The notes: a model not told the origin generated them from the sequence alone. A stretch of 64,000 nt of DNA from Adiantum capillus-veneris (GCA_014529385.2 CM043944.1:65982895-66046894); one strand, 5' to 3'; numbered from the stretch's first letter, positions 1 to 12,143 are shown. Program-made: numbers and translations.

Positions 1-3000
1 CCCTGAGTCTTGAAGAACGGGGCTGGGATAGTCTCTGAGCAAGCTCTGGCTGAAATGAGAACCTCTAGTCGTGTGAAGGCTCCCATCCACCGGGGTGCTA
101 CTGGCACGAGAGGCGTGAGCCACTCAGCAGGAACTGACTCTGAGATGTCCTGACACATGCTCTGAACCCCTCTCATGCCCTGTAGCTGGACAGTCTGCAC
201 CTCCTCTGACAAACCTGTGAACTCTAGCCAGTCACCTAGAGAGCGCGCTGGACCTGCTGCCATGGGACCCCAAGAAACATGAGGCCTACTCCCAACCAAG
301 TTGCCTCTCTGAGTGCTAACCATGGGGTTCCAGAGGAGGGGCTGCCGTAGGTGCTCCTCCATGCACGTCGACTGTCTCTGCTCTATGTCACGCCGTAAGA
401 GCTCCCAAGAACGAAGCAAACTCACATCGAATCGGTCCTCTAGTCTCCTGCTCAAACCAACTGGGCGCAACTCTATAAAGATCCATCTGGTCGAAGGTTG
501 CCAAGGGCCTCCTTACTGAGGTACCCTGGCACGAAGCCTCTGCAGCAAGAACTCCTTCCAGGGCTCCTCTCTTGGAATAAGTCCTCTGATGAGGAGCTTC
601 CCAAGAAGGGCTCTGCTCTGCTGTGCAGGATCAATGATCCCAAGCCCTCCCTGAGAACAAGGAAGTGTGATGACCGACCAAGCCACCTTGGCTCGGGCAA
701 TCTGAGTGTCGCGACCTGACCAAAGGAAGTTCCTGATCAGCCTCTCTACTTGGATGATACAAGAACTCAAGAAGATCCAGCAAGAAGTGATGTACCACAT
801 AGTCGCCAACAACACCTGGTTGGCAACTACTACTCTACTAGCCAACGAAAGTCGTGCTGAGCTCCAATGTAACAGCTTTCTCCTAATGGACAGGAGAAGA
901 GGAGCAATCTGCTGCTTGGGGGACAAATCCAAACCAGCCTGACAACCCAAGTACCAAACTGCAGTCCCTGGAGGAATCCACCTGAAACCCTCTCCTGGCA
1001 TCCAATCTAGAACAGGAGCACTACCAACCGAGAAAGCCACTTTCTTTCTCCAGTTGATCAGTGCGCCCGATGCACAGTAGAAGGTCCCCAAAGCCTGCCC
1101 ACATCTGTGTAAATTGGCCTCCTGGCCCTCTAAGTACAAGGCTGAGTCGTCGGCAAACTCAGCGTCCAGAAGCTCATCTCCCCGTATAGGGAGTGCTAAG
1201 CCCCTCAAACCAACCTGCTTTGACACCAAAAATCTGCTCATCACCTCCGCATAGAACAGAAAGAGAAAGAAGGCAAGAGGACAACCGTGTCTGACCGATC
1301 GTGTGAGCATGAATCGCTCACCTCTACCTCCTGCCAAAAGCACCTGACTGTGAGCCTGTCTGTACAAAGCTGACACCCCTCTGTCCAAGCATCTGAGAAG
1401 CCCATCCTACAAAGCGTGCCCTCTAGAAAGTCCCAGTCAACTCTGTCGTATGCCTTCTCAAAATTGAGAAGAAGAATCACAAGGTCCTCCCCACGGAGAC
1501 GTGCCAGGGCAGAAGCCTCCTAGAAAGTGAAGATGTTGTCAAGGATACTGTATTCCTTGACAAAACCTGTCTGAGTCCCATGTATAAGGCTCTCCAAAAG
1601 TGGGTGAATCCTCAAACTCAAAGCCTTGGCAAGAATTTTGTAGGCTGAGTTGAGGATGGTGATGGGGCACCACTGTCGAATCTCATCCAAGGAGCCACCC
1701 TCCTTTGGGATGAGGTAAATCAGGCCCTCACTCATGCTATCCGGAATCACTCCTGTGGGTAGAATGTACTGAAAGGCACTACACAGATCTGGGCCAAGCA
1801 GGTCCCAGTACTCCAAGAAAAAGCTGGGAGTTAGCCCATCCTCACCTGGACAACTACCACGCGGGAGGGCCCTAAGAGCCGTGTGCAGCTCCTCAAGCTG
1901 AAGAGGTATCTCTAGCCTCTGGCGCATCTCCTCAGTCACAAGATAAGGCATCTGCGCCCAAACGTGCTCCCTGCATGCATCCTATCTCTCTGACTGGGGC
2001 TCAGCCGACATTAGCTCACGGTAAAAGTCAGTAGCAACTGCACGCATATCCTCAGGCTCACAAACAACTGACCCATCGGGTCTCCTCAACTGATTGACCT
2101 TGGCATGCGAGTCCCGAGGTCCCACTGCCTCAAAAAAGACACCTGTCACTCTGTCACCCACTTGAGTCCACTGAGATGCATGTCGGTGAAAGCCAAACTC
2201 ATGGCGCCTCTCCTCTGTGCAAGCAAGCTCCTGTCGAGCCTGCTGTAACTGCTCCCCCAACCAGGGAATGTCTAGATGCTGCTCCTGCATCCTCTGTAGT
2301 GAAGCAATGCCTCGTCTAAGACGCTGTTCCTCCTCTCTCGTTGCAGCCCGTCGAGCCAGACTCCTGGAGGAAAAAGTGGCTAAGCTGAGCTAGGCCTAAG
2401 GCCACCCTGTCTGCAGGTAGAGCCTAGTTGTCCATGCCCTCTTTCAAGAGAGCCTCTACCCTCTCTCTGAGTGCTGAGTCCGACAAGACCCGCTTTGGGA
2501 TGCGAAGCATTGTGCTACCACTCCTCTGCCTGTCTGCCACTGTGAGGATCACTGGTGCATGGTCCGAGAAGGATGTCCCTGCCAGGATGCCCACTGATCC
2601 CCCCAAGTCACTGAAGTGGTCACTAATGTAGAAGCGATCTATCCGCGATAGATTCACTCCTCCCACTCTGCGGTCCGATCTAGAGAAGTCAAGACTCTCT
2701 GGAGGCCTCACAAAGTCAGAATGCTGCCATGTATCCGAGACCCTCAGAGTCATACACAACCTCTCCCAAGCTGCTAACTCGACTCCATGCACAGTAGCAT
2801 GGCTGCCTCCGATCCTGTCAGAAGGGTCCTCCAACATGTTGAAGTCCCCTCCTACACACCAATGGTCAACCTGTGGCAAAGACTCAACAATCTGTGACCA
2901 AAACTCTCCACGAGCACTCGCCACATTGGGTGCATAGATGTTCAGGAAGCCCACAAGGCCACTCTGAACCTGCAAAGTAATCCATTGAGCCCTGCCTGGC

Positions 3001-3293
3001 AGAATAATCCCTCTGCCCACAATGGCCTGCTGCAATGAGTCCGCAATAGTCATACATACCCCACCCTGGATGCCTCCAGGTCGAAAAGCAGCTGAGCAAA
3101 AGGTATCATAACGTCCATGCAAAATCTGACCACATCATTGAATGCGGCTCTCAGACAAATGGTGCTCCTGAAGCATAAGGAGATCAATCTCTCCTTCCAC
3201 AAGGCAACGCTGAAGCTCCTGACGTAATCGGCCCCGCTGTCGCTGAAACTGGGGCCCACCTAATCCCTGCACGTTCCACAAGACGATCCTCAT
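1..3293 (-). pseudogene. LINE ORF2: AP-like endonuclease and reverse transcriptase, broken
   Basis: The reading frame opens at the ATG at 3,293 with MRIVLWNVQGLGG, the usual start of a plant LINE endonuclease. GDFNMLED (about 2,849-2,826) and SDHAPV (about 2,567-2,550) are the conserved endonuclease core and C-terminal motifs. RT motifs follow: a conserved Gly-Glu-Asp-Gly-Leu-Thr block near 1,840, FEKAYDRVDW near 1,460-1,430, and FADD (1,157-1,146), the catalytic aspartate box. The downstream thumb region and a GRGERF-type palm segment are readable from 1,388 to 513, and weak C-terminal homology continues to the window edge. Damage seen: a TGA near 3,139, breaks near 2,420, 1,982 and 1,520, and a frameshift near 1,390. 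The enzyme would nick target DNA and copy its own RNA; this copy cannot encode it. Confidence 0.9.
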
Positions 3294-3520
3294 AGGGAGC
3301 GAGAGAGAACAGATGCTGCCGTAGTAGCAAGATGGGCTATCTTCGAGGCAGGCTTGGATGGGGAGTAATCCACATCCGAGCGTCCTCTAGATAGGCGAGC
3401 CTGTAGTGAGTGCCTGGCCCAAGCCCAAGTAGAGTGAGCCGTGCGTAAAGCAACCTCCTCTGACCAGGAGTCCTCATGAATGTATACATAGCAAGGCAAA
3501 CACTGCGTATCAATGAAAAA

Positions 3521-5223
3521 TTACACCATAATGTGCCTACATCCTGCTGAGTCTGGGGGTGTCACCGCAAACTTGGCCAGTGGCCACAAAGTATGGAGCA
3601 AATTTGTAACTCCAAGTTCTCCCATGTGGTGAGAGAACTCGAGAACCTGTGTATGCAACCATACCACCACTGAGTCGAGGGACCACTCTGTCTCAGTCCT
3701 ACCACAGAGGGGAAAGGAGAAACCAACTGCTGAGTCCAAGGCCTCCGTCCCCCTAGCGGAGAGGAATAGAGCATGGACCCTGAAGCAAGCTGCCTCGTGG
3801 TCTGCTGCGGAATTGTCGAGAAAGCGAGTGAATCCGTAATCGAAGAAATCCCAGCAGCGTCGGAGGTCAATGCTCGTCAGACCACGAGGGATAGCTGCAA
3901 GGGAAGATGTCTGAATCTGCAGAGGGGGCCGCAAGAATGGCTGACCCTCTCTCGCTAGGCGACTCGTGGCAAAGGCGCTGCCAAGAGATCTCCTAGCCGC
4001 CGACGAGGGACTAGTCTCCTGAGTCGACGGTGGTACTGAAGCAGGAGGAGGGGGAGAAGGAGCAGGGGGGGGTGTAGGAGAAGAGAAGCGGGGTGGGGCG
4101 ACAGAGATAGAGGGGCGAGGTGGGGAGTGGGCGGGAGCAGAGGGCGGGTGAGGGGAGTGGGCGGGAGCAGAGGGCGGGGGAGGGGATGAGGAGGAAGAGG
4201 GGAAATCTGAAGGTGGGGTGGCTGGCGAGGGTGACGTGGAAGTGGAGGCTGGCGTAGGGGGCTCCTCCTGCTCAAGAGGACCAAAGCAGTTCCCCGTGGG
4301 AACCCACTATTGCTGAGTAGGCACCTGAGGGCCACTCTGAGTGCCAAGCTGTCGCTGTGGCCCGTGGCGTCGACGGCCATGGGCCTGGTGCCACCCCTCC
4401 TCTGCTGGAGCCCCAGGCCCGGAGGGTGGCTCAGAATCTCTGCGCTGTGCCGCTGGCTGTGGCTGCGGCCAGCCTTGGCAGGTTGGGGCTGAGGCTGAGG
4501 TGTAGGTCGAGGCCTCCTCCGTGGACAGGCCTTCTCTAGGTGGCCCATCTGTTTGCAAATGAAGCACTGGTTCGGGAGACCCTAGTACTCCACACTCTGT
4601 CTAAACCAACCCCCACTCACCCGAGGCAGAAAGATGACCTTCGGGAGCGTGTGGGTGTCTCTAACCAAAACTCGAACTGAAGGGATGCCAGCCGCCTTGG
4701 CAGCTACTGAAGCTGTCGTACGAGGTGTCTCCAGGACAGTCCTGATGGCGGAGCCAATCCTGGAGAGAAGTGGAAGGTACTCCCTCCATAAACCCAGAAA
4801 GCAGACTGAGATGGGGATGTCTGCCTCCTCTACTAGCACATCCGAAGTCGGGTCGAAACCATGTCGCCACTGTCGAAAGTGGGCGCGTGATGCTCGGATG
4901 GCCAGTGGACTCATAGCTATGACCTTGGAGTCCATCTCGGAAGTCTCGAACTTGATCTAGTAGTACCCCTGTCCGAGGATCTGGACATCCAAAATCTTTC
5001 CCACCTCTGCGAGAAGACGGGCCTAGAGAAGGTCTCGCAGCTCTCCTCTGCTAGGATGGGTGCCGAGAACCTTGCAGATGACAAAAGTCGCCTGCAAGCG
5101 CTCTACCTTTGCGGCAAGGCTTGCTTGCTCTGTCGGCAAAAGAGCAAGTTGAATGGTGGGCTCAGTGGGGTCGGGCGAGGGGGATTCAGGCAAGTCCCTC
5201 TGTGGCGGAGCTGGAGCCTCCAT
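3521..5223 (-). pseudogene. LINE ORF1: DUF4283-like protein with CCHC zinc knuckle, broken
   Basis: The likely start is the ATG at 5,223, followed by a Pro-rich N-terminus. The segment 4,935-4,582 (MDSKVIAMSPLAIRASRAHF onward) resembles the DUF4283 nucleic-acid-binding domain of plant LINE ORF1 proteins. A CX2CX4HX4C zinc knuckle (CFICKQMGHLEKAC) lies at 4,566-4,525. Next comes a long Pro/Ser-rich low-complexity stretch (about 4,260-4,030), then a C-terminal segment (3,934-3,521). In-frame stops occur near 5,023, 4,965, 4,580 and 3,955. The protein would coat the LINE RNA as a ribonucleoprotein. It lies directly upstream of ORF2, as expected. Confidence 0.75.
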
Positions 5224-5347
5224 CTGTGTCTACTGCTGAGTCGAAGAAGCGGACGGTGAAGAAAAACTGCAACCGAGTACGCCGAACACTTTTCCGAAGA
5301 AAAAGTGTTGCAGAGTCGGGTGTAGAAAAGCTTCGGTGACAATGAGG

Positions 5348-5695
5348 AACAGGGGGGGGGATGGAGGGAAGGATAAAGAGGCGAGCGAGGGTACAAAGGC
5401 TACGGGCGGGGGGGTTGGGGGGGGGGGAGGGAGAAAAGAGCCAAGGAATGGGGGGGGGAGAGCGGGCGGGCTAGGGGGCAGCTAGGGGTGAGGGCGGCGG
5501 GCAGTAGGGGGCAGTGGTGGCGGGCTGGGTTGGGTGAGGGAAACAGCGCGAAGGCGAGAGGGGGCAGGGGTAGATAGCGCGAGGGCGAGGGGAGCAGCGT
5601 GGGGGGGGCTGGGGGCAGCGCGAGGGTGAGAGAGAGAGGGGGGGTGAGGGGAAGTGATGGCACAAGGGGGGGGGAGCATGCAGCAGCAGCGAGCA
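5348..5695. repeat. G-rich low-complexity tract at the LINE 5' end
   Basis: About 350 bases in which the plus strand is dominated by runs of four to eleven G, interspersed with GAGGGC-type words. On the LINE-sense (minus) strand it is C-rich and lies upstream of ORF1, so it probably represents the LINE 5' untranslated leader, possibly expanded by slippage. The long C-rich reading frames across it are Pro/Leu repeats without protein-like character. The many closely spaced G runs could form quadruplexes. Confidence 0.6.
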
Positions 5696-5739
5696 GTCCT
5701 AATCAAGAGAGACTCTTCTTATTGTTCTTTATAGAGCTC

Positions 5740-7070
5740 AATTTTTCTTTGGTATTGTAAACCAGCTGCTTCAGTAGGGTACACATGAACGATCACAAAT
5801 CCCCATCTTTATCTTTTCATTGAGTAAGTCTATAAGCTTTGGCAAGAGTGCTTCTGGCACTCAAATTGGTCGTAGATTCCAAGGCACATGAGGTACAATG
5901 GATATTACCATTGGTTCCACTGTACAGGTATGCACACACCCTATCTCATACGGACCAAATGCAAAAGATTTTCCATGTTTGTAGAGCATCTCTTCAAAGA
6001 ATTTCCTTTCAAATTGTGTCAGGGAGTCATTTCTTTCAACTTTTAACATCTTCAATGACTCTTACATAAACTTATGCCATATTCTATTTGGATCTCAAAG
6101 ACTAGGTTTCAAAGAAGCCTACTCCATTTTTTCCCTACAATCTGTAGGCAAAGGCAGTTTCATTGGTTTCACCTTCTTACAATCTTGTACTTTGTCTCCA
6201 CTCGCATTTTTAGATCTTTTTGTTCATTGAAGCACTCCTCATCTTTGAAAACTTCAATGATTATATACATGTCCATAGAAGCTACTGTTACCAGGTCATT
6301 TTTATGTTGAAATTTGGAAACTACTATATCATTAAGATCACCCATAGCGTCTACAAAAGAAACCTCTTCAAAATAGTTCAAATGTACTCATCCTCATCTA
6401 GAAAATCATGGTTTTTATAGTTTCTATGTACACTAGTTACATGTTTTTTTGTTCCTCTCTTTAAATCTCAAAGCATTGTAAAAGATATTGATCCATCCTT
6501 TGCCACTAGGGAACCCGTAGAAAAAGCTTTGTGCCCTTTTGGATCAAGCTAGAATTGTTTTCTTCTTGTATCACTACACTCCCTCTTTACAATGGTACTC
6601 GGTCAAAACCCCTCATCTCCCTTTGATCTCAAAATTCCTTGCTTGGTTTTGGTACAGATAATGGTTTTGTAAGTTGTCATGATTCTCTTATGGTAAACAC
6701 AAACTATGAAGAATTGAAAATCTCATTTTCTATCTTTGCTTTTGACCCTCGCATAGTCAAATCCATCATCCACTACTTTTGCCTCCATTTGCACTGTGGT
6801 GATGTTTGGTTGTCCAAGTATTAGAGGATAGCTTGACATGTCTTGAACTTTCACATCCCCTATAGTTACATTAACATCTGGACAAGAACCATAGAGATCC
6901 CCGGATGAGTTGTTTGCAACCCTAATCATCCACCCATGGTCAATACTAATTAGCCACTTTCACTTCATATAGATACTCTTAGACATGAGGTTAATCTCCG
7001 AATCATGGTCTATGAAGGCCACATAAGGCTCGTCAAGATCTCCCACCTTAAGGTTTTTGTTGTAGCCCTT
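5740..7070 (-). pseudogene. Gypsy polyprotein fragment: aspartic protease and pre-RT linker
   Basis: On the minus strand, 7,030-6,723 encodes a retroviral-type aspartic protease region: AFIDHDSEINLMS stands where a D-S/T-G active site is expected, and SSYPLILGQPNITT (about 6,830) matches the hydrophobic segment near the protease C-terminus of this gypsy group. Further downstream, 6,381-6,169 and 6,055-5,861 read as the linker preceding RT (KHGKSFAFGPYEIGCV, then HVPWNLRPI). Stops and frame changes are frequent, and the active-site Gly appears replaced. No LTR could be paired with it. The fragment is a different gypsy lineage from the protease at 21.4-22.1 kb. Confidence 0.6.
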
Positions 7071-7784
7071 GCCCAATGGTTTCTAGAATACTAGCTCTTA
7101 TGAATGGCTTTCTCCTCCTTCATCTTCAAACTTGGCATGTCTATTTTTGCCGCTTCAAGACTCGTAGCAGCTTACAACATTCTCAGCTTCATCTCTTTCT
7201 TGTACTTGTATCAGGTGCGTCTTTGAAGCACTCTTTTCAGCCTATGATTGGATACACTCCATTAAATCTTGTTGCTTTCTTCTTATAATATCCATGATTT
7301 CCTCATGGAACTCTCTCTTTGCAATTCCAATGTCTTCTTACAATGTAAACTCTACCTTACTATTTAACATTAGTCCTGTAATTGGACACTCAAATGTCCT
7401 AAGACACTTGTGTGTCTTGTTTTCCTACCAAGTTTTGTCAATTTATTTGTGGAGCTAGAAAGAAGTCTTTTACACCTTCCTTCTACCATAGGTTGGTTAT
7501 GAGGGAAAGAAAACGATGGAGTTTTCTTCATGTCCAAATACAATCCCTATGAAGAGAATTATGGTAAGTTTTAAGTCATAAATTTTAGTAAAATTTCAAG
7601 CTATTTTGGTTTTTTCAAAAAAATCTTATATTTTTTTGTGGAGGTTGCGTTTTTTATGTTTAAGGAAGCTTAGTGTTAGTACTTAGTGCTATAAAAAAAT
7701 GGAATACCCTTCAAAGGCTAGTTTCCAAGTCACATGCAAGTTATAAACATAATTTCATACTATCATACGAAATTATGTCTATAA
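7071..7784. other. Degenerate AT-rich stretch, nothing recognised
   Basis: No convincing coding, LTR or RNA feature was found on either strand. It lies between a gypsy protease relic and a copia RT relic. The left end may still hold decayed gag sequence of the gypsy fragment (a Glu/Lys-rich minus-strand reading), and the right end decayed copia sequence. Confidence 0.3.
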
Positions 7785-8620
7785 CTTGCTAGTATTACCA
7801 CAATTGATACATATTACCACAATTTTTGCCTCATTCTTGTACATATACAATGAATGGTCTGCATCAGACATGTCAAAACCCAATGAATTGAGGAATTACA
7901 CAATCCTCTCATACCAAGCTCTAGCTACTTGCTTCAGCCCTTACAATGCTTTCCTAAACCTGCATACAAGGTCACGTAGCCTCGTATTTTCATGACCTTG
8001 TGGCTGCTCCATATATACGGTTTCCTCCAAGTCTCCATTCAAAAATGCATTCTTTGCATCCATTTGCTTCAACACCCATTTTAATGCGGCAACCACTGTA
8101 ATAAACACACGAAGAGGAGCCATCTTAGCTATGAGGCTGAAGGTATCCTCATAAGCAATCCCATAAGTCAGTGCATAACCTTTGGCCATAGTCTAGCCTT
8201 GTACTTGCTCACACTGCCATCAACATTATGCTTTGTTTTGTAAACCCACATACATCCAATTGCCTTCTTTTGGTAATGGAACCACTTCCCATGATCAATT
8301 TTCATAAAGTGCACCCATCGCTTGTCTCCATTTTTCATCCTTGACAACATCCTCGAGACATGTGGGCTCCACTTCCTCTATAATCTTTTCCATAAATGCA
8401 CAATGATGAGCCACATAGCTGTCATAAGTCACTCTTTGCACATGATTTCTTTCTCTTTCGGACCTACATGATCCAAGATCACATCCAGGTGCCCTATTCC
8501 TAGATTGCATTCTTCTTGCACCCAGAGTCTTCATATAGGGTATGCCGAACTCCTCATCCAAACTCTGCTCAGAACCACTACTATCGCCATCATCATAACC
8601 AACACTCAAATTTGGAACTC
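7785..8620 (-). pseudogene. Copia reverse transcriptase fragment
   Basis: Minus-strand reading from 8,609: a linker with KWRQAMGALYEN, then WVYKTKHNVDGSVSKYKARL (RT fingers), FSLIAKMAPLRVFITVVAAL, QMDAKNAFLNGDLEETVYM (about 8,066-8,010, catalytic Asp region), GLKQVARAWYERI near 7,920 and DADHSLYMYKN near 7,865. These are Ty1/copia RT blocks 1 to 4 in order. Sequence decays before the YVDD box. Several stops and two frame shifts break it (near 8,295, 8,190 and 7,965). No LTR is adjacent, so this is an orphan piece. Confidence 0.85.
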
Positions 8621-8829
8621 TAAGGGCATCTTAAATTTTTTCCTTTCCTTTTCTTGACACATTGAAAGAGTTTGCAGGTCTCACTCCTTCATGTAGCCTG
8701 ACACTCCATGGATTCTCACCATGACTTTCAACAATCATTGTTACGTTTCCCAGCTCTATGGCTATACCATTTTTTGATACAATATGCCATGTCTAACCAT
8801 AAATATTCATTTTTTAAAATTTAAGCAAA

Positions 8830-9676
8830 TCCTATATAGGCGGCGTTTCTCGAGACACATTATAAATGCTCAAAATTACTCTATCTTTTTGTTAAGTGCA
8901 CACAAAGATTATCCATGTATATTTCTGGGAAATTTTGTAGATATATATTGAAAGCATGGATCATTAGCCTTTGGAATGTTGTTGGTGCATTGGTCAAACC
9001 AAAAGGCATGACTTGATAAGCAAAAATCCCCCATTTTGTGGCAAAACCCATTTTATGTTGATCTTTAGGATCTATGGTCAATTGGTTGTAGTGAGAGAAT
9101 CTATCTAAGAGAATTTAATCCCCTTTTATGGCTACTTATTCTAGAAAATGGAATGTGATAGGAAGAGGATAGCTATTTCTACTATGGCAACGTTCACCTT
9201 CTTGATATTTACACAGACACAGAGTCTTCCATTCTTTTTTGGCACCACCAAAATAGGGGTTACCTAGCCATTATGTTCTATTTTGTAGCTGAACCAAGCC
9301 TCCTTGAGCTTCTCAATCTCTTCCTTGATATTTTTGGCAAATGTCTCAGTGTATGGTCTATGTCTATTAGGCTTAGCATCATCTCTCATACGGATAGTGT
9401 AATGACATATTGCAAGATCCACCCCCTTGAGATTTTTATAGCACCAAGTAGAGACATCCCTAAACTCTTTTCATGTTTGAATGAGAATATCTTCCTCTTC
9501 TTGTGATAGATTTCTAGCTATGTATGTGGGTCTTGACTCTTCTCTAGGCTCTGCAAGTTCAAGAAGTTTGGTGTTCTCAGGGCACTTCGTAGGATCTCCC
9601 TCATTCTTTAGATTGTTGCAAGGGTTGCTCAACAATGATTTTTTGATCTTGCAAAGTATATATTTTTATAATGAGA
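8830..9676 (-). pseudogene. Gypsy reverse transcriptase fragment (3' part of split minus-strand gypsy)
   Basis: Minus-strand reading from about 9,671 begins with SHYKNIYF and proceeds through ILVVPKKNGRL (near 9,250) to DQHKMGFATKWGIFAYQVMP and FGLTNAPTTFQRL (about 9,065-8,960), then IYMDNLCVHL where the Y-x-D-D box belongs. The last catalytic residue is N instead of D. It aligns segment by segment with the plus-strand gypsy RT at 46.8-47.7 kb, so both belong to one family. Its upstream part is displaced to 12.6-27.4 kb by later insertions. RNase H and integrase are absent; the sequence fades into degenerate DNA next to the copia fragment. Confidence 0.85.
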
Positions 9677-9680
9677 TGTT

Positions 9681-9907
9681 AGCCACTTGTATTTGTGCAT
9701 AGGCAGCCACATCTTGTGCTCATGTGTCAAAAGGTTGTCTATTCTTATATACCTATATCGAAGCATATTATGCTGAATAATAAGAAGTCTATCATTTTTG
9801 TCACCATACTCTAGTGTACTGTGTGCCCAATATCAAGTCATAAGCTAATTCTATTCTAGTCATTATTATGCCATGAATGGCACACTAGCACATCCACCAT
9901 AACCCTA

Positions 9908-9909
<2 letters not shown>
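9681..9909 (+). repeat. 5' LTR (truncated) of gag-only copia element
   Basis: Direct-repeat partner of 12,354-12,584. It ends CCTACA and is followed at once by an (AC)n microsatellite instead of a recognisable primer binding site. Its left edge abuts gypsy RT sequence. Confidence 0.7.

Positions 9910-9950
<41 letters not shown>
9910..9950. repeat. (AC)n microsatellite
   Basis: About 20 uninterrupted AC dinucleotides immediately inside the 5' LTR, where the primer binding site would be. Confidence 0.95.
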
Positions 9951-9951
<1 letters not shown>

Positions 9952-10746
9952 CAAACTCCAAATTGATGCAGGGATTCCAAAACCGTTCAAGCCAAAAGTC
10001 ATAGACTGTTATTTATTGAGAAAAAATCTTAATCGCATTGGATTTTGGAGTTTAGGGATTCAAAATAAGCCTTGTACAGAGAGCTATTTACATACATAGA
10101 CCATGAAAGGAAATGAAAAGCTAAGAAATGTTAGATTGCTAATGCAAAGATGCAAAAAAATTCCTAAAAATGTCGCACAAATTACCTAATTAATGATGCA
10201 AAGGAGCCTAATCAATTCCATTGTTTTTAATTATATCATTGTGGGTAGTGTCACTTTAGTAGTACATATACCATCATTAATAGAGTTTAAAGAAAGATGA
10301 TTACTGTATGCAATGTGAAATGAAAAGAAGGTTTGATTGAAGATTACTATGGTAATCGATCGTCAGCAACAACTGCGCCTTGACCACCCCCAGCCCAAGC
10401 CTTGAGTTGACCTCCTCAGCACAGTTTTGAGAAATAATATCTCTTTGTTGCACATACTACTAAGCCATGCAATTTTACATGTGCACTTTGTAGCTCTCTC
10501 ATAGCCTAGCTCGCAACCTGTATTGCGCTAGCTCACACATTTCAACTCTCACCTTACTTTCCATGGCCTGTCACTCAACCTCAAGGTATCTGCCTGTGCT
10601 TAAAACCCCACCCATTTCACTATTTTCACTATGGTTCTACACCCATCAATTCTTGCGACCCCTGTATTTTCTTCCTCACACCTACCCTTCAGCCTCGCGT
10701 CATCCTCTAACCACACGTCTGCTCGCCTACCTCTGTTGTATATATT

Positions 10747-10785
<39 letters not shown>

Positions 10786-11255
10786 GTATGTATTGTCAAT
10801 TTTATTTTTCATATATATATATATATATATAACTTGCAAGCAGTTTCTCCCACGGCCACAAACTCTGCACCTCAATAAGGCCATAAAGGTCATTCCCATA
10901 GCCAACATCTTTTCCTCTTCTCGCAGATCAATCAAAAAGAAAAAAAAAACTTTTCAATTCCTGCAAACCCATCAACAGCGAATAAACCTTGCTCTAAAGT
11001 TGGATTTAAAAAAAACAACCCATCTCAACCGCCTCGGCTATTCTTCTTGCGACACCAAAAATTATCTTCCCCAATTGTTCTTATACATGTGCCCACCAAA
11101 GATTTCATGTTTTGTGAAGAGGTACTCCATGAATTTGGAGAGTGACTTTACAAACAATTTGTAAAAATCATTACAATTGATTGTTCACAAGGAATAGACA
11201 TTGCCCAATCACGTAGGTAAGACCTTCCTCTCACCGAACACTGGAGTGCATCAAC
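9951..11255. other. Non-coding leader of the gag-only copia element with (TG)n/(TA)n microsatellites
   Basis: Untranslated leader between the 5' LTR and gag. It contains (TG)n-(TA)n at about 10,747-10,785 and a second (TA)n at about 10,811-10,830, plus a C/T-rich stretch. Reading frames crossing the microsatellites are translation artefacts. No primer site was found. Confidence 0.5.
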
Positions 11256-12143
11256 ATGGGAGAAAAGGGAATCAACAAGTTCAACTGCCTTGGTTTTCAC
11301 ACATGGAAAGCAAAAACTAAGCGTTACTTAATGAGAAAGAAATTATGGTATGTCATTAAACCACGAGTTGAAGATGGTAGCGTAGAAACACGACAAAGCT
11401 TAGCACAATTTGTAGCTAAAGATGAGCAAGCTCTTGGCATTGTGCTCAAATCCCTTGACGATAACTTTGTGCGTTATTTAGATGATTGCACCACTACACA
11501 TGAAAGACGGAAAACCTTCGAGCAACATTTTGGTGCTATTGCCAAGCATTCTAAAATAACATTAAAAATGAAACTTTACGGATTGCTTATGGAGCCTGCA
11601 GAATATGTGTCATCTCTCATCGATAGGCTCAAAAGTATCCGCACATAGTTGACATGTATAAAATGCCATGTTAATAATGAAGACCAAATTGCTTTGCTTC
11701 TCAAAGCACTACCATATGCACGTTTTGGCCAAATCGTAACAGTGCTCAAAGAGAAAGGCCCACTCCCTAAAATGGAAGATGTAATAAGATCTCTTCAAGA
11801 GCACAAAAAGAAACTCTAAGGCAGCCCACAATAGACAAATGGTGCTTATGTGGTCTCATCCAACCGCTATAACTGCAATCACAAAAGGAACTTAAAGTTA
11901 ACACACTATGGTAGAACAAATCACCTTCCAAAGGATTGCTATGAAATCAACCCTTGTCACATTTGTGGCAAGAACAACCATGCTACAAAGTATTGGAGGT
12001 TCAAAGATAAACCTCAATAGGCAACAAATCACAAACAGCTTTTCAAAGATAAAGCAAAAGCAAAAATCAACCTTGCCACCACTGAAGATTTTGATGACGA
12101 GAACGACAACAATGCTGGCTTGGTATATGATGATATACTGTGA
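11256..12143 (+). pseudogene. Copia gag (UBN2-type) with zinc knuckle, broken
   Basis: The ATG at 11,256 opens a 130-residue frame with the copia gag pattern: FHTWKAKTKRYLMRKKLWYV, then YLDDCTTTHERRKTFEQHF and LKMKLYGLLM, the W-x3-M and A-x2-W-type helices of the UBN2 gag domain. A TAG at 11,646 ends it, but the frame continues through ALLLKALPYARFGQ and a knuckle CHICGKNNHATKYW near 11,960, where the last Cys is Tyr. Further stops occur near 11,817 and 12,018. The frame closes at 12,143, where the 3' LTR may begin, so protease and pol are deleted, not just decayed. Gag would form the particle that packages the RNA. Confidence 0.8.

Larger units (their letters stand above)
1..5705 (-). mobile_element. 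Degenerate LINE (non-LTR retrotransposon), 3' end beyond the window
   Basis: Read on the minus strand, the order is a C-rich 5' leader, ORF1 (nucleic-acid binding), then ORF2 (endonuclease followed by reverse transcriptase), the standard layout of plant L1-type LINEs. The 5' boundary near 5,705 is where the C-rich leader gives way to AT-rich DNA. The 3' end and poly(A) lie left of base 1, so no target duplication can be checked. Both ORFs carry frameshifts or stops, so the copy is dead. Base composition is clearly more GC-rich than the AT-rich retroelements to its right. Reverse transcription at a nicked target would be its normal mode of spread. Confidence 0.9.

Noticed and set aside
3955-4548. 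Pro/Leu-rich 197-residue frame as a separate gene
   Set aside because: It is the low-complexity middle of LINE ORF1, partly in the ORF1 frame, and not an independent protein.
10563-11164. Plus- and minus-strand frames of 90-177 codons
   Set aside because: They cross (TG)n/(TA)n repeats in an untranslated leader; no conserved sequence.
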